Shown here piece by piece: positions 23,020-33,450 of a stretch of 64,000 bases of DNA. This stretch comes from Parietaria judaica (taxonomy: Eukaryota; Streptophyta; Magnoliopsida; Rosales; Urticaceae). Within the stretch, counting starts at the first letter, position 1, and each line of letters begins with the position of its first letter. The notes under the pieces were generated by a model. That model searched no databases, had not been told where the DNA came from, and was given only the letters and a program-made list of their open reading frames with translations. The DNA lies in NCBI GenBank assembly GCA_954871525.1, contig OX940870.1, positions 15,097,501 through 15,161,500 on the forward strand, read 5' to 3'. The position numbers and the translations under genes were made by a program.

Positions 23020-25654
23020 TGTTGGAAATTGGTGGTATCAGTCCGACTTACTTACCTCGATAATAGCCTCTGAGTCGTCCCGATAACATTTAAAAATTCA
23101 TTTTAAAGCGGAAATCTTGTTACCGGACTGACGACACGGATAACGGGTAATAATCATTTCGTTAAGATCTGGTAGATATTTCGAATGTAATATTTTCATA
23201 TTCATTATTAATAATCTAGTCGAATAGGAAATAGAAAGCAGTCAATGGTTGCATTTATTAACCCAGTGCATAAGGCCGTACCTCAACGAACGATTTCGGC
23301 TGCGCGTTCTGACTTAGGCACGGCTCCGCCGGTGTTGAGGGAAACTCCCGTGATCTTCCAGGATATTCTCCTAGACTCCTCGTACCGAAGCGTGGGCTTC
23401 ACCGGCAGGATTCCGTCGCAAAATTTAACTGACGGTTCTTTTAAAGCTACCGGAGAAAATATCTCGTAAGCCGAACCATAAGAGAGATCAGAAGCAAAAA
23501 ACTCGCAGACCCTAGAGAGAGAGGGAGAGCTGAAGTTTTTGCTCTGGGGAAGGTGTAAAAAATGTGTAGAATGAGCTTCTTATTTATAGGCTCAAGCTGT
23601 AACCGATTTGAAGCTTTTCCCTCCCTTTATTCAAATTTATTAGATTAAATATGATTAATTATTTCAATCCAATGGTCCAAATTCAATCTCATCCAAATCC
23701 AATGGATATAATTAATCAGGGATTTAATTAAATAATAATACATGATAAGATCAAAATATTTAATCTTATCATCATATTAATATAATTCGAAATATATATA
23801 TACATATTATAATTTGAATTTGTTTATGATTATCTAGATCCAATGGTTAAAAATAAATCTTAAACCAATCCAACGGATCAAATCAATTAGGGATAAAGTC
23901 ACATACCCTAGGGTTTTACAAAACCCTAATTCGAACTCTTATACACAATATTATTCGAATTATATATTATATATATCATTAATTAAGTTCTAATCCGACG
24001 GTAAAGATTAAATCTCAAAACCGATCCAACGGACACAATTAATTAAGCAAATTCAAAATATCTAAACTTGGTCACCAAGCTTCAATTTTGAATTACATTT
24101 AGGGTTCAAATCAATTATCTCAAATATAAATTTTCCAATTCTCATATTCGAACTTAGCTAGGGTTTGTATTCTCCAAACCCTAATTCGAATTTACACATG
24201 TAACAATATATAAGTATATTTATTTATTTATTAATATAAATCTTTTAATTATTAATTAGATATTAATAATTAAATCCAAATAATTAAATTATATTAATAA
24301 AACCTGATCTCAATATCACACATTAAATTTCATGGTGCAACACCATCATTTAAATTCGTGACATGTGATTTAATTTCATAGTTTATCGAACCGTGTCATA
24401 AACTTAGAAAATCCATAAATCACAAACCGTAAGTCTGAATGACTTGGTTCAAAAAGAAAAGTTGCTTAGAACTTAATTTAAAAAAAACATGGTGTTGTTA
24501 GAAAATCTAAATTCTAACTTTATTTTTATCAGTTAATTCTGTGTACGAAAATATGATACTTTTGCCACGCTGACGATAAAACTATCTGACGTCTGGAACA
24601 GACTTGTCAGTTTTATAAGTCGAGCCAAAAGATTAAACATTATCCAGAATGTATTTTAATCACGTACGTATCATCTGTTACGGAGCTATCCTGGGGACCA
24701 TGGACCCGTATCACTTAAGCTCCAACGAACTACTAGTTGTTCGTCAAACCTCGAAGTGATTCCCCTATAGACCCGAGGCTGCACTCTTTAGTGATACGGT
24801 ATATATTATTCCCTTATAACAACAGGGTGTCCATTGATTCAATCAAATTCAGGTTATTGTCCTTTCACTTGATGACTCACACATGAGCAGGCAGTTTTTT
24901 ACCGTAATGCCCCTCATTGCGTTTTCATCCTTGACTCAGTCAGTAATATTATGAGTTACCCACTTATGGTTTCGATTCATAAGTTGCGCAGGGGTACCTC
25001 TCACTTCTCACCACTGACAACCAAGGGAATCATCATGACTCTGAAGAGAGCTGTGTGATGCCCATGTCTATGATCAAGCCATCCTTACTATTGACTATCA
25101 TGTTCCCAAAATAATAGTGTTGGAAAAAGCGGTAATATCTTGTGTTCTTTAACGGTTAAATCAAAGAACAATCAAGCCAGTAGCTCGGACTCATGATCAA
25201 TCAAGCCATTTGATCATTATTTTATGACTAAGCTACAAGTTATCAGTGACAGTCTTATATGATAACTTCTTGAGTTTAAGTCAGGTCCATTCCAGTATGA
25301 AGACGCTTCATACTTAATGTACTTCTAGTGAGTGTGACACACACATAATCCAGAATAGGATTGTCACGTAGTTACATTAATGACCTTACCGATTAATGGG
25401 CTCCCACCCAATTAATCAGGTCACAGACGTTTTAAAAGTTCATTTATTATGTTTATTAATTCTTCGTCACATGACTCTGTTGTGATAATAATAAGATAAT
25501 TGCATCCTTTATGAACTAAGGAATCAAACATTCTATTTTACTCTACCAGAAACTATAATAAGATTAACATAATAAGCATCATCTTTATTCAACGAGTTGT
25601 CATAATCTTTTACAAATGGATAAATATTTTGTTTAAGGACACATATGTCCAACA
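23020..25654 (-). repeat. 5' LTR of copia element
   Basis: A 2635-bp LTR, colinear with 15044-17771 over its whole length apart from point differences and a 96-bp gap near 24121. On the plus strand it starts TGTTGGAAATTGGTGG and ends ATATGTCCAACA. Confidence 0.9.
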
Positions 25655-27712
25655 TAAAAAGTTTCACATATACCGGACCCCTGTGCTTCACATTGCATGG
25701 ACCTCATGTTTGAGGATCTAGGGAGGGCATTGACAACTGTATCCCGATATACGATCCCATGTATTTGGCCTTACGCTTCACAGACTCGGAGATACATCCC
25801 ACAATGGGGATGATGTATCGTGTATATGACTTGTTGCACAGCAAGCTCAAGAGCCTCAGAGGCGGGGGTTGGGCCGTCAACATCGTGCACAAGCGATGGA
25901 AGGACCAACTCTGTCATCCGCTACACGAGGTTGCCCATTGGTTGAATCCCAATCACCAATGGGACCCTCAGATTAAGATGCAAGATAAATGCCAATTGAA
26001 GGTGTCGAAAGTTTATGAGGTCTTGTTTCCATACGACTCTGTCGCGACTCTGGCCGCCGAGGTTCGTGGAATACTTTGTGTTTATTCCATACATTCATTC
26101 GGATTATTTTAACATGTTTATTACTTTTTTTTAATGTAGATGATTCACTTTCAAGCAGTGTAACGATGAAATGCGCTCTAGAACGGCTATTGCTGCAAGA
26201 AATAACGTGGCACCAGGTAAATCTTCAACATATTATAATGATTTCAATTTTTTGTAAATCTACATCTGGCGAATTCTAATTACACTTCACTCTTGCAGCC
26301 GATTGGTGGCTCATGTTTGGCGGAGAGTGTCCGACTCTCCAGAAGTTAGCTGTCCGGGTCTTGTCGCAGACGATTTCTTCCTCGGAGTGTGAGCGCAATT
26401 GGAGCACCTTTGCGCTAGTGCACACAAAAGAAAGGAATCGGCTGGCGTACAAAAAGATAGCCGACCTAGTGAAGTGCATCTACAACACCAAGTTAGCAAT
26501 CAGAGATACTGTGGCTGCGCATAAAAACCCCGAGTTCACTGATCCGTTCGATTGGATCGCGGCTGCAATGGAGAATACCGGTTCTACCAACGATTTAGAG
26601 ATATTGGAGTGGGTATCAGAGAGGCACCTCGATGATGACTTTGGGAACCCTGATCCCGGGGCTACTGCTGCGGCGGAGGAACATGGCACAAACGTTCTTG
26701 AGACGCTTCGCACCCACGTCAACCCAAGACACGGTGAGGATGACATATTTGATTGTACTTCCACAGGAAACTCACCAACGGGCATGGCATCTCCGACGCG
26801 TTCTTTACCCCGTTCAAGTGATTCTCCGAATGGCTCCCATGACAGAGGAGGAGGAGTAAGAGGAGGCGGAGGAGGAGGTTATGTCGCAGACCACGACCCC
26901 TATGGTGATGGGCGTACGTCGGAATACTACGGTGATGTGGGTTCGCACGGTGGATCATCCCATGGCAGGACGACTACCTCGTCGCATGGGTTATTTCACC
27001 CGGCTTTCTTTTCTAGTCCGCCAGGTCCCCAGCCACCACGTGATGAGTATTATGATGCAAACCAGAACTTAGATCGTTATTTTGATAGCTTTTGGCTAGG
27101 CGCGCCGCCTACACCGCCGGCTCCACCACCGCCGCGGTCTCCTTCACCGCCGCGGTCGACCGACATCGACAGTTTGACATCTAGATTCGAAATAATGTCA
27201 TTATGTACGTCAGACGGCACGATCCGGGGACCCGCTGGTGAGATTATACAACCTCCACCGATTTGTCAATATCCGGATTTTCCTATTCTCAACACGATCG
27301 TTGGTATAGACCAGTACAACTACGAATCGCATGTTCAAACGTACTTAGGTAACTACGCTTCAATGCTCTCGTGGTATGATTATTGTTCTTACCAGACTGA
27401 GCAACCTCACGTTTTCCAGCAGCCACGTTCATCGAGCTTCTTTTGGGTATTCTATGTCTGTGTACGCTATGACTTTGCTATCAGTTTGTTTTTATGAGTG
27501 TGTACCGTACTCTACTACTCTATGGTTATGTGTGTTGTACTTTGTACTCCGTGACTTTACTATTAGTGTGTTATGAACTTATGATGAGTGTGTACCAAAC
27601 TCTATGGTGTCATATTTATTATTAATATATGTATTTGTGGTTATGTGTCATATTTATGAAATAAGAAATTTAGAAACTAATACCATATAAAAATATAGTT
27701 GGAATTTGGAAA

Positions 27713-27908
27713 TACTCAAATATTTTTTACAAAATATCCGTCGAAAACCCATTCGGCAAGCGGTATGCTCATGCGAAAAATGCGGTAAATGCGGTAAACG
27801 GCATGTCTTTTTTTTTACCATTTGTCTATCGACATATCCATCAGCAAGCGATATATCCGTAAAACGAAAAATGCAAAACGAAAACAGCAAGCGGCATTTT
27901 AAACCTTG
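27713..27908. repeat. right subterminal region of the hAT family
   Basis: This stretch is closely similar to 12864-13054, the right end of the small hAT. Both contain GCGGTATGC, CATCGACATA-type and GCGATATATC words, and both end CATTTTAAACCTTG. It is a shared transposase-binding end. Confidence 0.85.
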
Positions 27909-28069
27909 CTCTGAATATCTCTATTATTAATTATTTATTAAAAAAAATTGTGGAAAAGAAGAGGAAGAAGAAGCAGAGCTTGCAACTCATGGCCAGGTCC
28001 TCAAATTCCTTCTACTTTCTTGCTTCCGAGTTTCAGGCTTCAGATTGAGCTGAGCTTCATAGTCCATTA

Positions 28070-29896
28070 ATGGCGTTTCTTCGCACTCCTCAGTCCAATT
28101 CCTTCTGCGTTCAGGCAAGCTTTAAATCATCTTTTGTCCATTATCCAAAATCAACAACCTCTGGCTTCCTAAATCCCCTCTCTCTTTGCAGCCTCCGATG
28201 TCGGGTTCAAAGCACCGAGCTTCGTCGTATCTAGTGATTCTCCGACCAGGATTTGGCTTCTCTCACGTCCGTCTCAGCTGGACTCCGCCACAATCATGGA
28301 ACCCGAAGCTCGTAGTCAGAGCCACTGAAGGCTCGGAGGTATCCGGCGATGAAGACCAGAATGACCGATGCGATGCTGTGGTGGCATCAACCGAGTCCGC
28401 CATGGATAGCAAGACCGAGAAAGACTCTTCAATCGCCACATTGCAAGGCTCCATCGCCGCTTTCCCTCCCATCGTTTTCACGGTATTCCTCATTCCGGCA
28501 GAATTAGGGCTTTTGTTTCTCCTTAAGCTTGTTAGACTTTATTTGACCCGAATATGTTCCATTGACCCGCCCGTTCCATAGCTTCGCAATGCATTTTTCG
28601 GATATTTTAGTATGCCGAGGTAGAAAGCTAAGCTTCGCGGCGTTTTAGTGGTTAACTAATCTAGCCCGGATTTATTTTTTCCGTAACTTATCGACTATTT
28701 AACACTTTTTCGATCATAGTAGATTCTTCTAATCTGCTCGGTTTTTTTATTTTTATATATAATTAGGTTTCCGCGTAAAATTCTTGTATATGTTAATTTG
28801 CGTTTGATTTGTAACTTGAATCTTGACCTTCACATTAGGTGAGACGAGAAGCGGTGTCCAAAATTGCGATTGGGGTTTGTGTGGCAACTGTGTTTTTGGT
28901 TTTCGCTGTGAGAGCGATTGCGGCTAGGAAGTCGAGAGACGACCGTACTGGCTCCGTCGCCGATCTGGTCAGGCGAGGGCAGCTCAGGTCCGACAGACGA
29001 GGCATGTACGATCTCACACCCCAAACACTTCATTTCAAACTAGAGGTCTTTACAAAGTAAAAACTGTATAACCGTGGTGTGATTTTGCAATGCATTGCTC
29101 AGATCGAAGCCTCTCAAGTACGATGACCCGTTCAACAACCCGTTGGTGAGAGTGGGTAAGGGAAATTCCACAGTGGAGATGTGTGGGAAGGTTTATCGGT
29201 TGGCTCCGGTGACTCTCACGGAAGATGAGCAGGCTGTCCATCAGAGAAGGAGGTCTCGAGCATACCAGTGGAAGAGACCGACCATATTCCTCAAAGAAGG
29301 CGATTCGGTACCCCCTGACATCGATCCCGACACGGTTCGGTGGATCCCTGCGAACCATCCCTTTGCGACCACTGTCAGCGACATTGACGAGGGTTTAGCA
29401 CAGAGCAATGTGCGCCAAAAGCACGGGGTTCCGTTCCGTATCCAGGCCGAGCACGAGGCGCTGCAGAGAAAGCTTGAAGCCTTACAGGGTGTAAGTACCA
29501 TTGATACGATATGAAATCATCTGTGCGAGACAATAGTTGGATTTTTGTACTCTTTGATTGCTGCTCAGGTTTGAATCTTGTATCTCGGTTATACGAGTTC
29601 AAACGCCCAACCCCCCGAGCAATGTCTTATCGACAATAGTGAGGATTTATGTAGTGATGCTAAACCAATTTCATTAGTGCTCCTATGGTAGCTCAATACT
29701 CCGTCCTTATTTGCAGGATCAAAAGCTGAGCAAGCTAAGCATCGACCCTAGCAACGCAAGAGATTTTGAGAGAGTGTTTAGGTCACCGGAACGCAAGGAA
29801 GAAAACGTCTCGAATGAAAATGCAGGTAGCTCTAAGGATTCCTTTCAAGAACGGCCACCAAACTCATCTGGAACCGGAGCTACCTCATCAGAGTGA
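28070..29896 (+). CDS. MCD1: MCD1-like chloroplast division-site protein
   Basis: Plant-specific one-TM protein. In the MCD1 (MULTIPLE CHLOROPLAST DIVISION SITE 1) family it sits in the plastid inner envelope and works with MinD to place the FtsZ ring. Exons by eye: 28070-28114, 28192-28482, 28839-29005, 29103-29490, 29717-29896, in frame throughout, giving 356 residues, close to the family's roughly 350. Residues 1-60 are Ser/Arg-rich without acidic residues, as in a transit peptide. A hydrophobic span IAIGVCVATVFLVFAVRAI lies at about 121-139, then SVADLVRRGQLRSDRRG, then a conserved soluble domain (LKYDDPFNNPL, RRRSRAYQWKRPTIF, DPDTVRWIPANHPFATT). The first intron would be GC-AG. A later ATG at 28198 is the alternative start. 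The family name is from recall of these motifs. Confidence 0.75.
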
Positions 29897-30421
29897 GCGC
29901 GGAAAGTGAATTCACGGTTATCCGGATTTACTCTATAGTTTATGGTTGAAGTATTATACGGGGATTATGGGCTCTAGAATGTAGATACGGGTGGCCTAGT
30001 CTAGACTTGATCACGAACACTAGGGTGATTTGTTACTTTGTTAAAGGGAAGAAAATTTCACGGCACTTATCGTTCTTTTTCGATGGTTTCTGTCAATTTT
30101 TTGACATTTTCCAGAAAAAAATTCTCATGTTCTCTTTTCTTTTCTTTATCTCATAGCCCATTTTGAAGATAAAATTAAAATATACGACTTTAAATGATAC
30201 ATATACATGTGCAAGATTTAGTGAGAAGATTCGACGTAAGAAAAAAAATACACAGAAGAGAGATAACATGAAGGACTTTTTTTCTATTATTTTATTAGAA
30301 AAGATTAACAAATTTATGAGGCATATATCCTATTTGCACCATTTGACCTGATTAATCTTTTTTTTCTTCTCGTAACTCGAGTCATCTTCATTCAATTTTT
30401 ATTTTTAATAACTCATTTATG
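29897..30421. other. 3' flank of MCD1-like gene
   Basis: Likely 3' UTR followed by AT-rich spacer. No gene recognised. It ends at the TSD of the solo LTR. Confidence 0.4.
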
Positions 30422-30426
30422 GTTGA

Positions 30427-31927
30427 TGTTGATGCCGTTTTTTGGATCAAACACTGTTGTGGCCCAAGTTGTTGATTTTGGGCCTGGCCCAATGTCGTTT
30501 GATGACGTGGCGGGCTTCTGATGACTTTGGATGGGCCTCTGGCTGGCCTTGTTGCGAGGATGACAGATTTTTCCTCCCTCTTGCTCTCTCTCCGCGTATG
30601 AGTGATACGGATTCCGAGCGGAGTTCCTGGCACTGGGATCGAAACCTATCGTAGCCGTTCGAGGTCTAGCGATCCGGGGATTACTCTCCCCCTGTTACCT
30701 CAAAGCCTGGAATGGACAAGGCCAGGGATATAGGTTCGGGTATCTCGCAGGAATCGGGGTCCACACGAACGGGAGAGTGAGTTTGATCCAGTGGATCCTG
30801 GGAGGTTGGCCCCTCGGCCTGTGACGTCGATTCTAGTCTGGGCCCTACAGACTGTCCGCAAAGCCACGATATCAATGTTAGATATGGGGCTGGGAGACAG
30901 AACGGGTTCCACGCAGATCTAGAAGAATGGTCTGGCGGGGTCGTCGAATCGTCCCAGGATCTTTTCCAGGGGTTCCCCTCTGGTTGGTCTATTTAGAGAG
31001 ATTCCCCAGGCCCAGTCCCTCGACCTGAATTGTGGGTCCTGATACGTGTCCCCGAGCTATCCGCACAGACGCGCAATGGACTGTGAGATAGACCGGACAC
31101 CGCGTAGAACAAGACCTATCAAGTAGGACCTTGACCGTGTAGGAATCCTTCCGAGACCTCCGATATCGCTCAGTTTCCGGACCTGGCAAAAGAATACCCG
31201 AGGTCAAGGGAAACAGGGGGGGCTACCCCCTGATTCACCTCCGACGCTCAACATTAGTGGAGTATATGAGAGGGAGGCGAGTTTATAGGGAGTAGGGAAG
31301 AGCTCGAGAGAATTCGAGTGAATTCCGTTGAGTTTGAATGAGTTACCGTTTGACTGAACTGAGCCTCTATTTATAACTGGACTCAGGGGCTTCAGTGCAA
31401 ATAAATATTGCTTCGGGAGGTCCCTCGGGAAAAATTACATATACAAATTGAATCCCCGGACGAGAGGAATCCAACGCAACCGTCGGATCGCCGATCCGAT
31501 CATCCACGCGCCCACACGCGCACGGTTTGTGCGCGCTGTTCCGCCCACGCGCTGCCCACTCGCTGGCACGCGCAGATGACGTCAGGGATGACGTCATCAC
31601 CTCAGGGGCGCGCGTGGAGGAAGCTGAGGGGCGAGTGGGGAGCTGAAGTGCCATGTGGCGGCCCCTGGTGGCTCCTGGGTGTGCGTGGGGCCCACAAAAA
31701 GGCTCTTGAAGTGTTTTTTGCTCCCGGACTCTTCCCGTGTCCGTTTTTCACAAATTTTATGTCATTTTTAGGTGTTTTCATATTTTTAGGAACACCGGGA
31801 CACTTTGTTTTGCGAAAACAGGCATCGGGAGAGCACATTGGTGTTAAAGATGATTTAATTAATAAAGAAATGATTAATTAAATCATTTTTCTTTATTAAT
31901 TTATTTTACAAAAATACCCCCCCAACA
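30427..31927. mobile_element. solo LTR with 5-bp TSD
   Basis: 1501 bp starting TGTTGATGCC and ending CCCCAACA, with a perfect 5-bp TSD GTTGA at 30422-30426 and 31928-31932. There is no internal coding region, so it was probably left by recombination between the two LTRs of a full element. The words CACCTCCGACGCTCAACATTAG (in part) recur at 47505-47525, in a relic of a related element. The lineage is not determined; size and composition would fit a Gypsy element. Confidence 0.88.
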
Positions 31928-31932
31928 GTTGA

Positions 31933-32259
31933 TATAACACCACTTTGTGGCATGGTTCTAAATGCTGACGACGTTTCGCTCCTTTCATTTTGCGGGCATT
32001 GCCGCAAGTGCCGCATAATTTCACGAGCATGCCGATGTCAACGGAAAAGTAAGAAAATAATTTTGAATATTTTGACAATTTTTTTTATATAAAGTTAAAT
32101 CTGCTTATTTATCGCCGTTAGACCTAAATAAATAATTAAAAACTCATTATTATAGTTGTATTTATGTTATTATAAATTATTTTTGTAATTTATAAAAATA
32201 TAAATATAAGGCTACAATAAAAATAAAACATCATATGAATAGGTTATAGTTGTTCACAG
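31933..32259. other. intergenic with hAT-like relic
   Basis: 31951-32045 has words resembling the left end of the small hAT elements (CATGGTTCTAAATGC, then GACGTTTCGC), but no right end or TSD was found. The rest is AT-rich spacer. Confidence 0.35.
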
Positions 32260-32916
32260 CAAGGTTCTAAATATCGATATCAATATCGTTTTGCACTCTC
32301 TAATTTACGGATATATCGCTTGTAGACGGGCATGCCGATGGATAAATCCGAAGAAAAAGATATATCGCTTGCAACAGAGGAAGGATCCCCAACATAAGGT
32401 AGCTTTCCCACCGCTTATCAAAGGTGCCAAAGCCTACTGCAGCTAAGCCAAGAATATCGCATAATTTCGCGGATATATCGAATGCCGATCAAAATATCGA
32501 CGGATATTTCCGATTTTTTTTTTTTTTTTGTATTTCAATCATATTTTTATATAGTTTCTAAATTACCAATTAAGTAAATATGACACATAGTTGTTGCTTA
32601 GAAAACACTCATAAATCAAATATAACACAAACATATAACATAAAAGTCATGCCTCATAACGTAATGTCGACATAACATAAAATAAGCTAAGCATTATAAT
32701 AAAGTCATAGAGTACAAACATTAATATGAAGCACGATTTTAAATGCCGATATCGATGTCGTTTCGCACTCTCTGTTTTACGAATATATCGACGCTTGCCG
32801 ACGGATAAATGAGAATAAACGGATATATCGATTTTCTACGAATATTGTATCGCACTTCTCATTTTCTGGGCACGTCTTGGATATATCGAGGACATATCTG
32901 GATATTTAAAACCATG
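32260..32916. mobile_element. non-autonomous hAT element
   Basis: 657 bp with ends CAAGGTTCTAAATATCG and GATATTTAAAACCATG, flanked by a perfect 8-bp TSD GTTCACAG (32252-32259 and 32917-32924). Ends and subterminal words (ATATATCG, CGATATC, GCCGATG) relate it to the elements at 12309 and 13083. No coding capacity. Confidence 0.88.
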
Positions 32917-33012
32917 GTTCACAGGCGTGCCGAAGCCGACACTATGTCGTCTTACAATTTCTCCGTCGTTTCTCATATTATGTCATTTGTCTCCATTGTC
33001 GTGTGCATTTAC

Positions 33013-33015
<3 letters not shown>

Positions 33016-33053
<38 letters not shown>
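33016..33053. repeat. poly(A) run of about 38
   Basis: An uninterrupted adenine tract. No retroposed gene or SINE body was recognised upstream, so it is listed only as a homopolymer. Its exact length is likely to be uncertain. Confidence 0.8.
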
Positions 33054-33057
<4 letters not shown>

Positions 33058-33450
33058 AATGTTTTGCATATCCAGTTCGTGACATACTTTCCTTTTTATT
33101 ATAGTGTTGTTGATGAGAACAATAACATGTGTGTGCTGTTACGTTTTACTATGGCGTGATTGCCAAGAAAGGAAATCAGAATTGGCATGAAAAACAAAAG
33201 AGCGCAGAAATAAGTATGAACACAAGAAGCTTGGATTAGCACTACACCACATATATTGTACATACGTTTCTTTCTCCTATCTGTAATCAAATGGGACTTC
33301 AACCAACCCCACTTCAACGAATCAACAAATGCCCAAACCAGCAAATCAGTACCAAAAAAATAAAACCCTCTATATACTACTACATACCACCAGAACCCGT
33401 ATCAAAATCAAGAAGAAAAAAATTCTCAAAAAATTCCGTCATCGTCTCCG

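Larger units (their letters stand above)
15044..25654 (-). mobile_element. Ty1/copia LTR retrotransposon
   Basis: The order LTR, coding region, LTR, with protease-integrase-RT-RNase H order on the minus strand, defines the copia superfamily. Both outer ends are TGTTGG...CCAACA. A primer binding site adjoins the right LTR and a purine tract adjoins the left one, which fixes the minus orientation. The flanking bases are GAAAA (15039-15043) and TAAAA (25655-25659), a 5-bp target duplication with one change. LTRs differ at many positions and by one 96-bp indel, and all coding frames are broken, so it is an old, dead insertion. Confidence 0.93.
13940..27497 (+). pseudogene. hAT (BED + DUF659) transposase, split by copia
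   Basis: An N-terminal BED zinc finger is seen in 13940-14173 (FQCKYCGHVIKGDGITRMKHH, a C-x2-C...H pattern). An in-frame stop follows at 14171, after which the frame MEEIVRRQL continues. The DUF659 core at 14703-14975 contains VMSDGWTGPTNLSITNIMVYS, then the frame slips near 14880. The exon is interrupted at 15043 by the retrotransposon and resumes at 25655, with HCMDLMFEDLG near 25690 and RWKDQLCHPLHEVAHWLNP downstream. After introns, 26313-27497 carries the hAT C-terminal dimerisation domain (LSQTISSSECERNWSTF) and a Gly/Pro-rich tail. Stops, frameshifts and the insertion make it inactive. Confidence 0.87.
13083..27908 (+). mobile_element. hAT transposon carrying a nested copia element
   Basis: The left end CAAGGTGCAAAATG and right end CATTTTAAACCTTG are flanked by a perfect 8-bp TSD CTCTGAAT (13075-13082 and 27909-27916). 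Subtracting the inserted retrotransposon (10.6 kb) leaves a hAT of about 4.2 kb, a normal size. It encodes a BED-finger / DUF659 type transposase, a lineage different from the pair at 6705 and 57894. The right end is about 160 bp from the ATG of the MCD1-like gene. Confidence 0.92.

Noticed and set aside
31951..32045. Further CAAGGT-type hAT element
   Set aside because: Only a left-end-like sequence is visible; the right end and TSD are missing.
33016..33053. Poly(A) tail of a retroposed gene or SINE
   Set aside because: No gene-like or SINE body and no TSD found around it.
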